Assembly (NCBI RefSeq): GCF_017308975.1
Contig: NZ_JADWPD010000009.1
Coordinates: 1-53,082 of the forward strand
From: Amycolatopsis sp. MtRt-6
Lineage (GTDB): Bacteria > Actinomycetota > Actinomycetes > Mycobacteriales > Pseudonocardiaceae
Length of the DNA stretch: 53,082 bases
Direction: 5' to 3'
In this document: piece by piece, positions 33,835 to 41,364 of the stretch
How the letters are laid out: every line of letters begins with the position of its first letter
Numbering within the stretch: the stretch's first letter is position 1
Notes under the pieces: generated by a model
What the model was told of the DNA's origin: nothing
What the model saw: the letters and a program-made list of their open reading frames with translations, nothing else
The model's database searches: none
Translations under genes and position numbers: made by a program

Positions 33835-34208
33835 CGGAAGGCCGGCGACGCGAGGGCGGGCGGCACGCGGCGTCGCTGGCCCGCCCGTACGCGTGGACCG
33901 CCGGTCGCACCCGGCCGACGGTCGACCTGGCGGTGGAAGCCCTCGTGGAGACGACGGCGGAGGGCCGCACGGCGCCGTACAGCCCGACCAACCCCCTGGC
34001 GGTGATCACGCAGCTGTGCCTGCACCAGCGGTCGGTCGCCGAGGTCGGCGCCCACCTGGGCGTGCCCCTCGGCGTGGCCAGAGTGCTCATCGGCGACCTG
34101 CTCATCGCCGGCCAGGTGTCGATCCGCGACACGCTCACCGCGGACGCCTCCTGGGACGAACGGAACGACCTGCTCGAAAGGGTCCTCAGTGGACTACGTG
34201 CGCTCTGA
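33831..34208 (+). CDS. cvnC: conservon DUF742 protein CvnC
   Basis: The 125-residue DUF742 protein reads [20 protein letters not shown] near its start and has a winged-helix-like C-terminal half ([20 protein letters not shown]) ending [12 protein letters not shown]. Its function in the complex is not established. It starts at a GTG overlapping cvnB and overlaps cvnD by 20 bases. Confidence 0.92.
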   Translation: MTEGRRREGGRHAASLARPYAWTAGRTRPTVDLAVEALVETTAEGRTAPYSPTNPLAVITQLCLHQRSVAEVGAHLGVPLGVARVLIGDLLIAGQVSIRDTLTADASWDERNDLLERVLSGLRAL

Positions 34209-34818
34209 CGGTGTCATCCCAAGCAGTGCTCCCAAGAGCACTACCTCATCCAGCCGGATCACCTCGGCGAAGATCGTCGTGGCCGGGGGGTTCGGGGCCG
34301 GCAAGACGACGTTCGTCGGTGCCGTCTCCGAAATCGACCCGCTGCGGACCGAGGCGCTCATGACGTCGGCCGCCGTCGGCGTCGACCGGACCGAAGCGGT
34401 GCCGGGGAAGTTCGCCACCACGGTCGCGATGGACTTCGGCAGGCTCACCCTGGCCGAGGACCTGGTGCTCTACGTCTTCGGCACACCGGGCCAGCACCGG
34501 TTCTGGTTCATGTGGGACGACCTCGTCTGCGGCGCGGTGGCGGCGATCGTCCTGGTGGACACGCGCCGGCTGGCGGACTCCTTCGCCTCGATCGACTTCT
34601 TCGAGTCGCGCGGGCTGCCGTTCCTGGTCGCCATCAACCAGTTCCAGGACACCCGCCAGCACGGGCCCGAGCAGGTGCGCGAGGCCCTCAAGATCCCGGC
34701 CGCGGTGGAGGTCGTCACGTGTGACGCGCGCTCGCCGGAGTCGACGAAGCGGACCCTCATCGCCGCGGCCGAGCACGCGCTCGCCGAGCACCACGCGCCC
34801 AGATCACGGAAAGCCTGA
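34189..34818 (+). CDS. cvnD: conservon Ras-like GTPase CvnD
   Basis: The 209-residue protein is a small GTP-binding protein: P-loop GGFGAGKTT (about residues 34-42), a DFG-type switch followed by GTPGQHRFWFMW, and AINQFQDT in the place of the NKxD motif (altered, as is usual in this family). It is the switch of the conservon. Its GTG start lies 20 bases inside cvnC, and the next gene is 12 bases away. Confidence 0.93.
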   Translation: MDYVRSDGVIPSSAPKSTTSSSRITSAKIVVAGGFGAGKTTFVGAVSEIDPLRTEALMTSAAVGVDRTEAVPGKFATTVAMDFGRLTLAEDLVLYVFGTPGQHRFWFMWDDLVCGAVAAIVLVDTRRLADSFASIDFFESRGLPFLVAINQFQDTRQHGPEQVREALKIPAAVEVVTCDARSPESTKRTLIAAAEHALAEHHAPRSRKA

Positions 34819-34830
34819 AGGAGCCGGGAA

Positions 34831-35595
34831 ATGCCCATGGACCACGAAGACTTCGCGATGGGCAACTGGCTCGTCGTCCTCGCCTACCTCACCTCGGTGG
34901 TGGGCTGCGCCCTCGGCCTCGCCTGCACGCTGCAGGCGCGCTCGACCGACAGCCCCCGTGCCCGGCTGACCTGGCTGGTGCTCGCGGCGGTGTCCATCGG
35001 CGGCGTCGGCATCTGGGTCATGCACTTCATCGCAATGCTCGGGTTTTCCACACCGGGCCTGCCGGTCCGTTACGACATCCTGCGCACGGCGCTGTCGGCG
35101 ATCCTGTCGGTGGCGGCCGTGTTCTGCGGGTTGCTGGTGTTCGGCGTCCGCAACCGGTTCGCGTGGCGGAGGCTGCTGCTCGGCGGCTTGCTGACCGGGC
35201 TCGCGGTGGCCGTGATGCACTACACGGGCATGTGGGCGGTGCAGGTCAAGGGCAGGATCGGCTACGACCCGACGCTGGTGGTGCTGTCGGTGGTCATCGC
35301 GGTGGTGGCGGCCACGGCGGCCCTGTGGTTCACGGTGGGATTGGACAAGCTCCTGCCCCGCCTGGCGGCGGGCCTGGTGATGGGCGCGGCGGTCACGGGC
35401 ATGCACTACACGGGCATGGCGGCGGTCCGCGTCCACCTGGACCCGGCGGCACCGGACCCGTCCGGAACGGAGGTGTTTTCGTTCCTGTTCCCGGTGTTCG
35501 TCCTGGCGGCGCTCGCAATGGCGGTCCCGATCTGCGCGGTCCTGATGGCGACGTCGAGTTCGGAGTCACCCCGCCACACGACGGTCGTCTCCTAG
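34831..35595 (+). CDS. MHYT-domain membrane sensor
   Basis: The 254-residue protein has seven hydrophobic segments and three MHYT-type motifs near membrane faces: MHFIAM (64-69), MHYTGM (129-134) and MHYTGM (191-196). The Met and His residues are proposed to bind copper and sense oxygen, CO or NO. No signalling output domain follows, so it would have to work through partners; its placement 12 bases after cvnD with a GAAGGAG site suggests it acts with the conservon. Confidence 0.92.
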   Translation: MPMDHEDFAMGNWLVVLAYLTSVVGCALGLACTLQARSTDSPRARLTWLVLAAVSIGGVGIWVMHFIAMLGFSTPGLPVRYDILRTALSAILSVAAVFCGLLVFGVRNRFAWRRLLLGGLLTGLAVAVMHYTGMWAVQVKGRIGYDPTLVVLSVVIAVVAATAALWFTVGLDKLLPRLAAGLVMGAAVTGMHYTGMAAVRVHLDPAAPDPSGTEVFSFLFPVFVLAALAMAVPICAVLMATSSSESPRHTTVVS

Positions 35596-35928
35596 GGCCA
35601 CAACGGCACTGGGGGGTGGGTCGTGGGCAGCTGGGGTGGGTGCAGCCCGCGTCCCGGATGGCGAGGGCTCGGCGCTGGGCCGGGGTTGCCGTGTCGGGCA
35701 TAGGCTCGGTGAGAAAGAGGTGGCTGGGTTTCAGGCACGGCTTCGCCGTGGCGTGGGGAATCGGCGCTCCAGGGGTTGGGTCGCGTCGTGGGTCGCCAGC
35801 GCCGATTCCCCGCGCTTCGGTTGCCCTGTCGTGGTTTTCGGTGTTCTGGGGTGCGGACGGCGGCTTTACCTTTTGTTCTCACCGTATCGAGTGATGACCC
35901 TGTGTTCGATGGCCGGTAGCTTGGAGGC
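35596..35928. other. 333-base intergenic region with an 18-base inverted repeat
   Basis: No gene is seen here. A 14-base perfect inverted repeat (GGGGAATCGGCGCT at 35755-35768, complement at 35798-35811) extends to about 18 bases with one mismatch, around a 29-base spacer. A smaller hairpin, CACGGC-TTC-GCCGTG, is at 35736-35750. The 3' part turns AT-richer before the HNH gene and should hold its promoter. Confidence 0.7.
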
Positions 35929-37158
35929 ATGACCAACGACGTGGCTCTCTCCTCCGAGGCGGTGGCTCTTGCCGACCGCCTCGGTGAGCTGGTCGCGTCG
36001 ATGCGGTCCGCTGAGGCCGAGCTTGGTGCGGTGCTGGTGGAAATCGAGCAGCGGGGTGTGATGGAGCTGTTCGGCTACCGCTCCGCCGCCCGGCTTCTGG
36101 AGCACCTGGCCGATGAGCCGAAGCCGGCTACGGAACGGTTGATCAAACGCGCCCGCCTGCTCAACCCCGGCCGCAACCTCGACGGCTCCCCGATCCCCGC
36201 CTTGGCCCCCGCCACCGGGGTCGCGGCCCGCGCGGGGCGGTTGAGCAACCCGATGATCGACGTGATCACCTCGGTCCTGGCCCAGGTTCCGCCCGAGCAC
36301 TGCGCGAGCGCCGAGGCCAACCTCCTGGCCTTCGCCGAAGAGGCCGGGCACAAACAGGTCGCCGCCCTCGGCGCCCGCATCCTCGCCCACCTGGTTCCCG
36401 ACGGGCCCGAACCCGACGACACCGAACCCACCGCCCCCACCCGGGAGCTGTTCCTCCGCCGCAAAAGAACCGGGATCTGGGAACTGAGTGGCCGGTTCGA
36501 TGACGAGACCGGCACCCGCGCCCACGCATTGCTCGACGCTTTGGCCGAGCGCCGCACCGGCGACGAGGGTCCCGACTTCCGCACCACCCCGCAACGCTAC
36601 GGCGATGCCTTCTCCGACGCCATCGACCTCGCGCTCAACTCTCCGGATCTGCCGATGCAGGCCGGAGAACGCGCCCACGTCATGGTCGCCGTGTCGTTCG
36701 AAGACTTGAAGTCCGGTGTCGGCAAGGCCACCCTCGGTGACACCGGGACGATGTCCGCGGCCGAAGCACGGGTGCATGCCTGCGACGCCATGATCATCCC
36801 CGCGGTCCTGGGCGACAAGAGTGAACCGCTGAACCTGGGCCGCCTCCGCCGGTTGATCTCCGCCGGACTGCGCCGCGCGTTGTTCCTCCGGGACCGGGGT
36901 TGCGCGTTCCCGGGCTGTCATCGGCCACCCCGGCACTGTCAAGGTCACCACATCCGCCACTGGGCAGACGGCGGCCCCACCGACCTCACCAACCTGGTGT
37001 TGATGTGCGCCCACCACCACCGGCTCCTGCACCGCTCCGGCTGGGAAGTCCGCATCGCCACCGACGGCCTACCGGAGTTCCTCCCACCGGTGTTCATCGA
37101 CCCACGACGAAAGCCCAGGCGCAACAACCTCCACGAACCACTCCCATTCGCAGCCTGA
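35929..37158 (+). CDS. DUF222/HNH endonuclease-signature protein (13E12 repeat family)
   Basis: The 409-residue protein has the DUF222 domain (about 1-270, with GYRSAARLLEHLADEPKPAT) and a C-terminal HNH motif (about 325-372: GCAFPGCHRPPRHCQGHHI, then NLVLMCAHHHRLLH). These are multicopy in actinobacteria and often regarded as mobile or selfish; their real activity is not established. The ATG has TTGGAGGC upstream. No inteins, introns or terminal repeats of an IS are seen. Confidence 0.9.
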   Translation: MTNDVALSSEAVALADRLGELVASMRSAEAELGAVLVEIEQRGVMELFGYRSAARLLEHLADEPKPATERLIKRARLLNPGRNLDGSPIPALAPATGVAARAGRLSNPMIDVITSVLAQVPPEHCASAEANLLAFAEEAGHKQVAALGARILAHLVPDGPEPDDTEPTAPTRELFLRRKRTGIWELSGRFDDETGTRAHALLDALAERRTGDEGPDFRTTPQRYGDAFSDAIDLALNSPDLPMQAGERAHVMVAVSFEDLKSGVGKATLGDTGTMSAAEARVHACDAMIIPAVLGDKSEPLNLGRLRRLISAGLRRALFLRDRGCAFPGCHRPPRHCQGHHIRHWADGGPTDLTNLVLMCAHHHRLLHRSGWEVRIATDGLPEFLPPVFIDPRRKPRRNNLHEPLPFAA

Positions 37159-37168
37159 ACACGGGACA

Positions 37169-37193
37169 GGCCCGCAGCCCACGGCTACGGGCC
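37169..37193 (+). terminator. hairpin after the HNH gene
   Basis: GGCCCG-C-AGCC (37169-37179) can pair with GGCT-A-CGGGCC (37183-37193) across a CAC loop, a ten-base-pair stem with one mismatch, starting eleven bases after the stop codon. There is no U-run, which is common for terminators of high-GC actinomycetes. Confidence 0.5.
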
Positions 37194-37419
37194 CACACCC
37201 ACGAGCACACCACAAGTCGCCCGTTGATCGCCGCGATTCGTCGGCCGGCCCGGTCTCCGGTATTTGGTTCGCCGACCAAGAAGAACCCGGACATCGGAGA
37301 CCTCGTGGGTGCCCTGGCGGTGGTGGGGCGGTTTGACCTGACCGACGCTCGGTGGGCAGCGCGGGAGTCGTTGCTGTCGATTACACGAACAGGCATTCGA
37401 ACGGCCATCGCTCGATCGT

Positions 37420-38061
37420 TCAGTCCACAATGGACGACTGCGCCACCGGAAACCGGTCGGCGCTGAAGTGGACCAGGATCGCCGTCGCCGTGGCGCAGAC
37501 GACGTCGCCCGCCTTGAGCTCCCCGGTCGCGTGGAGCTTCCGGCCGTCGCGGCGGACGAGCCGGCCTTCCGCGGTGAGCGGCACCGCGTACGGCGTCCCG
37601 TGGTGGTAATTGACCGTCAGGGACGCCGTCATTCCCGGGAAGCCCGCCGCCGCCGTCGCGCGGCCGAGCACGTGGTCCAGCACCGCGGCCACCCAGCCGC
37701 CGTGCACGCGGCCGGGCGGGCCTTCGTGCGCGGCGCCGAGGAGGACGTCGGCGCGCGCCGACTCGGGGCCCACGTGCACCCATGACAGCGGTGGTGCCAA
37801 CGGGTTCCCCGGTCCTTCGAGGGGATTGTTGATGCTCAGGTAGCCCCCGCCCTCGAGCGCGGCCAGCAGCAACGGCGACCTGCGCCCGCCCGCGCGCAGT
37901 GCCTCGGTGACCGCTTCGACACGGCGTGCGGCGGCGGCGAGATCGGCTTCGTCGTCGTCGCGGACGCCGACGGAGGCCTCGATCAGCTCGCGGATCCGGG
38001 CGCCGAGCAGCGCCCGCCCCGGCGGCACGCCGTCGACGACCGGAAACGGATTTTCGGACAT
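37420..38061 (-). CDS. PaaI-family hotdog thioesterase
   Basis: The 213-residue protein has a C-terminal hotdog fold (about 95-210) with the thioesterase helix GRVHGGWVAAVLDHVLG and the strand MTASLTVNYHHGTPY. It should cleave acyl-CoA thioesters. The N-terminal 90 residues are a helical extension. It lies downstream of the SDR gene on the same strand, with a KstR-like box in the 50-base gap, which suggests a role in steroid or fatty-acid side-chain breakdown. Confidence 0.87.
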   Translation of the reverse strand: MSENPFPVVDGVPPGRALLGARIRELIEASVGVRDDDEADLAAAARRVEAVTEALRAGGRRSPLLLAALEGGGYLSINNPLEGPGNPLAPPLSWVHVGPESARADVLLGAAHEGPPGRVHGGWVAAVLDHVLGRATAAAGFPGMTASLTVNYHHGTPYAVPLTAEGRLVRRDGRKLHATGELKAGDVVCATATAILVHFSADRFPVAQSSIVD

Positions 38062-38084
38062 CGCGCTCCCCGGGTGACCGGAAC

Positions 38085-38098
38085 TAGAACACGTTTCA
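38085..38098. promoter_or_regulatory. KstR-like operator
   Basis: TAGAACACGTTTCA fits the published KstR consensus TnnAACnnGTTnnA exactly. It sits 24 bases upstream of the thioesterase start, between that gene and the SDR gene. KstR represses sterol-catabolism genes in mycolic-acid and related actinobacteria. A 14-base match can arise by chance in a large genome, but not often in such a gap. Confidence 0.55.
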
Positions 38099-38111
38099 GT
38101 CTAGCAGGGGA

Positions 38112-38870
38112 TCACCAGGTCGGGTGGGCGGTGACGCCGCCGTCGACGACCAGGTCGTGGCCGGTGATCCAGGACGCCAGCGGGGAAGCCAGGAAGACGC
38201 ACGCGTTGCCGATGTCGGCCGGGGTGCCCAGCCGGCCCAGGGGTGCCGCGCGCTGCCAGCGTTCGACGCCCTCCGGCCAGTCCCCGGCCAGGCCCGGCCG
38301 CGAGATCAGCCCGGGTGACACCGTGTTGACGCGGATCCCGCGCGGCCCGTACTCCAGCGCCGCGCCGCGGGCGTGCATCACCAGGGCCGCCTTGGCCGCG
38401 CTGTAGTGGACGTGGCCCGGTGCGGGCTGCCGGGCCTCGATCGAGGCGATGTGCGTGACGCTCCCGCCGTCGCCCATCAGCCGCGCCGCTGCCTGGGTGC
38501 AGGAGAACGCGCTGGTCAGGGTGTTGTCCAGCATTGCGCGCCAGCGCCGCACCGGCATTCCTTCGAGTGTTTCGACCGGCTGGACGCCGGCGTTGTTGAC
38601 CAGCGCGTCGAGCCGGCCGCCCCAGTCCGCGACGGCGTCGAGCAGCGTGTGGCAGGCGCCGTCGTCGGTGAGTTCGGCGGCGAACGCGCGGGCCCGCCAG
38701 CCCGCGGCTTCGATCGCCGCGACGACGTCGTCGGCCGCGCCCGGACGGCGGTGGTGCACGGCGACCGCCGCGCCCGCTTCGGCGAACCGGAGCGCGATTC
38801 CGCGGCCGATCCCGCCGGACGCGCCGGTGACGCAGGCGATCGTGCTGGACAGGTCGGGAAGGGCGGTCAC
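38112..38870 (-). CDS. short-chain dehydrogenase/reductase
   Basis: The 252-residue enzyme has the cofactor motif TGASGGIG (15-22), NNAG (92-95), and the tetrad Asn116, Ser143, Tyr156, Lys160 (YSAAK). Arg41-Arg42 after the second strand (HHRRPG) favour NADP(H). It starts at GTG 38870. Together with the thioesterase it may belong to a lipid or steroid oxidation pathway. It is divergent from the ferritin gene, 47 bases away. Confidence 0.92.
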   Translation of the reverse strand: MTALPDLSSTIACVTGASGGIGRGIALRFAEAGAAVAVHHRRPGAADDVVAAIEAAGWRARAFAAELTDDGACHTLLDAVADWGGRLDALVNNAGVQPVETLEGMPVRRWRAMLDNTLTSAFSCTQAAARLMGDGGSVTHIASIEARQPAPGHVHYSAAKAALVMHARGAALEYGPRGIRVNTVSPGLISRPGLAGDWPEGVERWQRAAPLGRLGTPADIGNACVFLASPLASWITGHDLVVDGGVTAHPTW

Positions 38871-38917
38871 CGCGCGATCGTAGCTGCGTGCCCCCGGTCC
38901 GTCGTAGGTTGGGACGC

Positions 38918-39454
38918 ATGGCCAAAACCCGGAAGTTCGCCGAACTGCTGCAGACGCAGATCCGCCACGAGTTCACCGCCGCCCAGCAGTACATCGCCCT
39001 GGCCGTCTGGTTCGACGCCCGCGACCTGCCGCGGCTGGCCAAGCGCTTCTACCGGCAGGCGATCGAGGAGCGCAACCACGCGCTGGCGATGGTGCGCTAC
39101 CTGCTCGACCGCGACGAGCCGGTGGCCATCCCCGGCAGCGGTGACGTGCGGAACGACTTTTCGAGTGTGCACGAAGCGATCGAGCTCGCCTTGACACAGG
39201 AACGCGCGGTCACCGCCGACATCGAGGCGATGGCGAAGGCCGCGCGGGTGGAGGAGGACTACCTCGGCGAGCAGTTCGTGCACTGGTTCCTCAAGGAGCA
39301 GGTGGAGGAGGTGGCGCAGATGTCGACGCTGCTCACTGTCGTCGAACGGGCCGGCGGCAACCTGTTCGAAGTCGAGAACCACCTGTTCCGCGAGGCGGGT
39401 ACCGAGGCCGAGGACGCCCCGGACATGCCGCCGGTCGCGGGCGGAAAGCTGTGA
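38918..39454 (+). CDS. ferritin (non-haem, BfrB-like)
   Basis: The 178-residue protein is a four-helix ferritin. Ferroxidase-site residues are visible in RHEFTAAQQYIALAVWF (Glu18) and RQAIEERNHALAM (Glu50/51, His54), with further acidic residues in FVHWFLKEQVEEV. It oxidises Fe(II) and stores iron in a 24-mer shell. The ATG at 38918 begins the conserved part; the frame can extend ten residues upstream. It ends at a shared terminator. Confidence 0.93.
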   Translation: MAKTRKFAELLQTQIRHEFTAAQQYIALAVWFDARDLPRLAKRFYRQAIEERNHALAMVRYLLDRDEPVAIPGSGDVRNDFSSVHEAIELALTQERAVTADIEAMAKAARVEEDYLGEQFVHWFLKEQVEEVAQMSTLLTVVERAGGNLFEVENHLFREAGTEAEDAPDMPPVAGGKL

Positions 39455-39460
39455 TCGAGC

Positions 39461-39495
39461 GGGCAGTGGCCGGGCCCGCCGCCCGGCCACTGCCC
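39461..39495. terminator. 15-base-pair hairpin between converging genes
   Basis: GGGCAGTGGCCGGGC (39461-39475) pairs perfectly with 39481-39495 around a CCGCC loop. It lies between the ferritin stop and the stop of the secreted-protein gene and probably serves both, although neither side has a U-run. Confidence 0.8.
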
Positions 39496-39502
39496 GGCCG
39501 GG

Positions 39503-39889
39503 TCACCACTTCTTGCAGGCGGTCCCCAGGATCTGCTGGTTGTCGACGCGCTTGATCTGGCCGCAGCTCTTGATCCCGACGCCGTGCGCGTACGTGGCGT
39601 TGACCTTGAACTGGTGCGTGCAGCTGCTGCCGGTGCCGCTGCCGCCGCAGATCATCGTGTACGTCTTGGTCGGCGACGTCGTCGCGGAGTAGATGAACTC
39701 GTACTGCGCCGGGCCCTGCGGCTCGGGCAGGCCGTGGACCGTGGCCTTGTCGACGTGGTAGCCGCTGCCGAAGAGGATCATCTCCACGTTGCCGCCGGTG
39801 ACGACGGTGTCCGCCGACGCCGCCGGGGCGAGGGCGACCGAAAGCGCCGCCGCCGCGCCGAAGACGCCGAGAGCCCTGGTGTACTTCAC
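39503..39889 (-). CDS. small secreted Cys-rich protein
   Basis: The 128-residue protein has a signal peptide with likely cleavage at AASA-DT (about residue 26). The mature 102-residue part is rich in Thr, Gly and Tyr and has four cysteines (in ICGGSG, SSCTHQF, KSCGQ and GTACKKW), able to make two disulfides. It starts at GTG 39889 with GGGAGG upstream. I do not recognise a family; a small extracellular binding protein or inhibitor is possible. Confidence 0.8.
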   Translation of the reverse strand: MKYTRALGVFGAAAALSVALAPAASADTVVTGGNVEMILFGSGYHVDKATVHGLPEPQGPAQYEFIYSATTSPTKTYTMICGGSGTGSSCTHQFKVNATYAHGVGIKSCGQIKRVDNQQILGTACKKW

Positions 39890-40217
39890 TTCTTGCCTCC
39901 CAGAAAAATTTCCACCCAGTGTGCTTCCAGTGGGTTATTCCCCGCTGGTGGCAGCGGAGCCTAGGGTCGCGTTCTTGATCTTGTCAATCGACGGGGTGAC
40001 GGCCGGCGACCCGCGCGCCGCTGACGTTTCACCTGTTTGCGCGGTATTGCCGCGAGATCGGGTGGTCCGCCCGGACGTCGGCCTCGATGGGGTTGCGGGC
40101 GTGCAACCATTTGCCGTCGGTCGGCCGCTCCTGAGCCGCCGGGGCTAGCGCCGTGCCGCCGTTCGGCGTAATGGTGAGGGTTCTCGCCGGCGACGGGGCC
40201 GGCGGAAGGTGGCAGCG
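39890..40217. other. 328-base intergenic region without a recognised gene
   Basis: The left part (39900-39990) is AT-richer than the surroundings and should hold the promoter of the secreted-protein gene. The right part leads into the EspG gene, whose ribosome site GGAAGG is at 40203-40208. I see no strong palindrome, RNA gene or coding frame here. Confidence 0.6.
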
Positions 40218-41048
40218 ATGGCGGAGCGGTTCGACTTCACCCTCGACCCGGTCGAAGCGGATGTTCTCGGCCAAGCCCTCGGCGTGCCCGCGCGGATCTT
40301 CCCCCTCCGGTTCGGGCCCACGCCGGGTGACCCCGCGCGCCTGGCCGCGCTGGCCGAAGACGTCGAGACGGCGCTCGCCGGGCGGCGGCTGTCCGTGCGC
40401 GGCCGGCTCAACAGCCACCTCCAGACCGCGTTCTCCCTGTTCGCCGGGCATCGCGTGCTGGTCGCCATCGCCGGGATCGACGGGCTCGGCGCGACCATCG
40501 CGGTGGCCGCGCTGACCGACGGTGCCCAGGCGCTCGGCATCACGCAGTTCGCCGCGGACGACCGGCTCGGGTTCTCGCTCTTTTCGGACGAGGAGTTCGT
40601 CGACGTGCTCGCCGGCGTGCTGCCGGCGGTCGCGGGCGCGGCCGGACCGGTCGTCGCCGTCGAGCGGCGGGCGGGTCCCGAGATGTCGGCGATGCGGCGG
40701 CGGCGCCTGGCCGAGGCCGAGCACGACCACGAGGAGACGCTGGCCTTCGACACCCTCGAAATGGGCCCGGACCTCGGCCCCGGCGAGCCGCCGGAACCCG
40801 AGGCGGACGAGCTGGCCGAGCTGCTGGCGGGTGTCCGGTACGGCGGCGGGCAGATCGTGGTGACCGGCCGGGACCGCGCCGGGCGCCGGGCGGCTGCGCC
40901 CACGCTGGGCTGGGTCGACACGGCCGCGGGCCGGTATCTGGTGCACGCGCAGGCGGGGCCCGGCGGGGCCGTGTCGGCGCACTACGAACCCGCCGGCCGC
41001 GACGTCGTGGCCGGCGCGATCGGACGGGCGGTGGCGAATGTCTACTGA
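40218..41048 (+). CDS. EspG-family ESX secretion-associated protein
   Basis: The 276-residue cytosolic protein matches EspG chaperones in order and motifs: it begins AERFDFTLDPVEADVLGQAL, has the strand HRVLVAIAGIDGLGATIAVA and ends with a beta-rich half (YGGGQIVVTGRDRAGRR). EspG binds PE/PPE or WXG-type substrates and delivers them to the type VII secretion machine. I chose ATG 40218 because GGAAGG lies nine bases upstream. It is first in a six-gene module and overlaps the next gene by 11 bases. Confidence 0.82.
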   Translation: MAERFDFTLDPVEADVLGQALGVPARIFPLRFGPTPGDPARLAALAEDVETALAGRRLSVRGRLNSHLQTAFSLFAGHRVLVAIAGIDGLGATIAVAALTDGAQALGITQFAADDRLGFSLFSDEEFVDVLAGVLPAVAGAAGPVVAVERRAGPEMSAMRRRRLAEAEHDHEETLAFDTLEMGPDLGPGEPPEPEADELAELLAGVRYGGGQIVVTGRDRAGRRAAAPTLGWVDTAAGRYLVHAQAGPGGAVSAHYEPAGRDVVAGAIGRAVANVY

Positions 41049-41364
41049 CGGTGGTTTCGCGGTCGGCGCCCAGGTCGGCGCCCAGCTGGTGACGGCGCTC
41101 GACGCCGTCGCCGCGACGTTGGCGGCGGAAGCGGGCCGATGGGCGGTGATCGGCGGGGAGCCGCCGCTGGGCGCGACGCCGGCCGGCCGGTTCGTCGCGG
41201 CCCGGATGGCCGCCACCGCGACGGACGACCGCGGCCTGCTGACCGGGCTCGAACGCGCCAGGACGATGTTCCCCCAGTACGTCGAGGCGATCGAGACGGC
41301 GGCGAAGAACTACGCCGGGCGGGAGGCCGCGACGCTCTCGGTCTTTTCGAGGCCGGAGTCTTGA
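41038..41364 (+). CDS. small helical type VII secretion-associated protein (PE-like position)
   Basis: The 108-residue protein is almost wholly helical, with GAQVGAQLVTALDAVAATLA and a second helix around FPQYVEAIETAAKNYAGRE. Its place between EspG and the WXG/PPE-like protein is where a PE or ESAT-6-like partner would sit; the C-terminal YAGREAATL resembles the end of EspC/WXG helical hairpins. No WxG is visible. I infer that it pairs with the next protein. Start ATG 41038 overlaps EspG. Confidence 0.65.
   Translation: MSTDGGFAVGAQVGAQLVTALDAVAATLAAEAGRWAVIGGEPPLGATPAGRFVAARMAATATDDRGLLTGLERARTMFPQYVEAIETAAKNYAGREAATLSVFSRPES

Noticed and set aside
35929..37158. Insertion sequence or homing element at the HNH gene
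   Set aside because: No terminal inverted repeats, target duplication, intron or intein features are visible around it.
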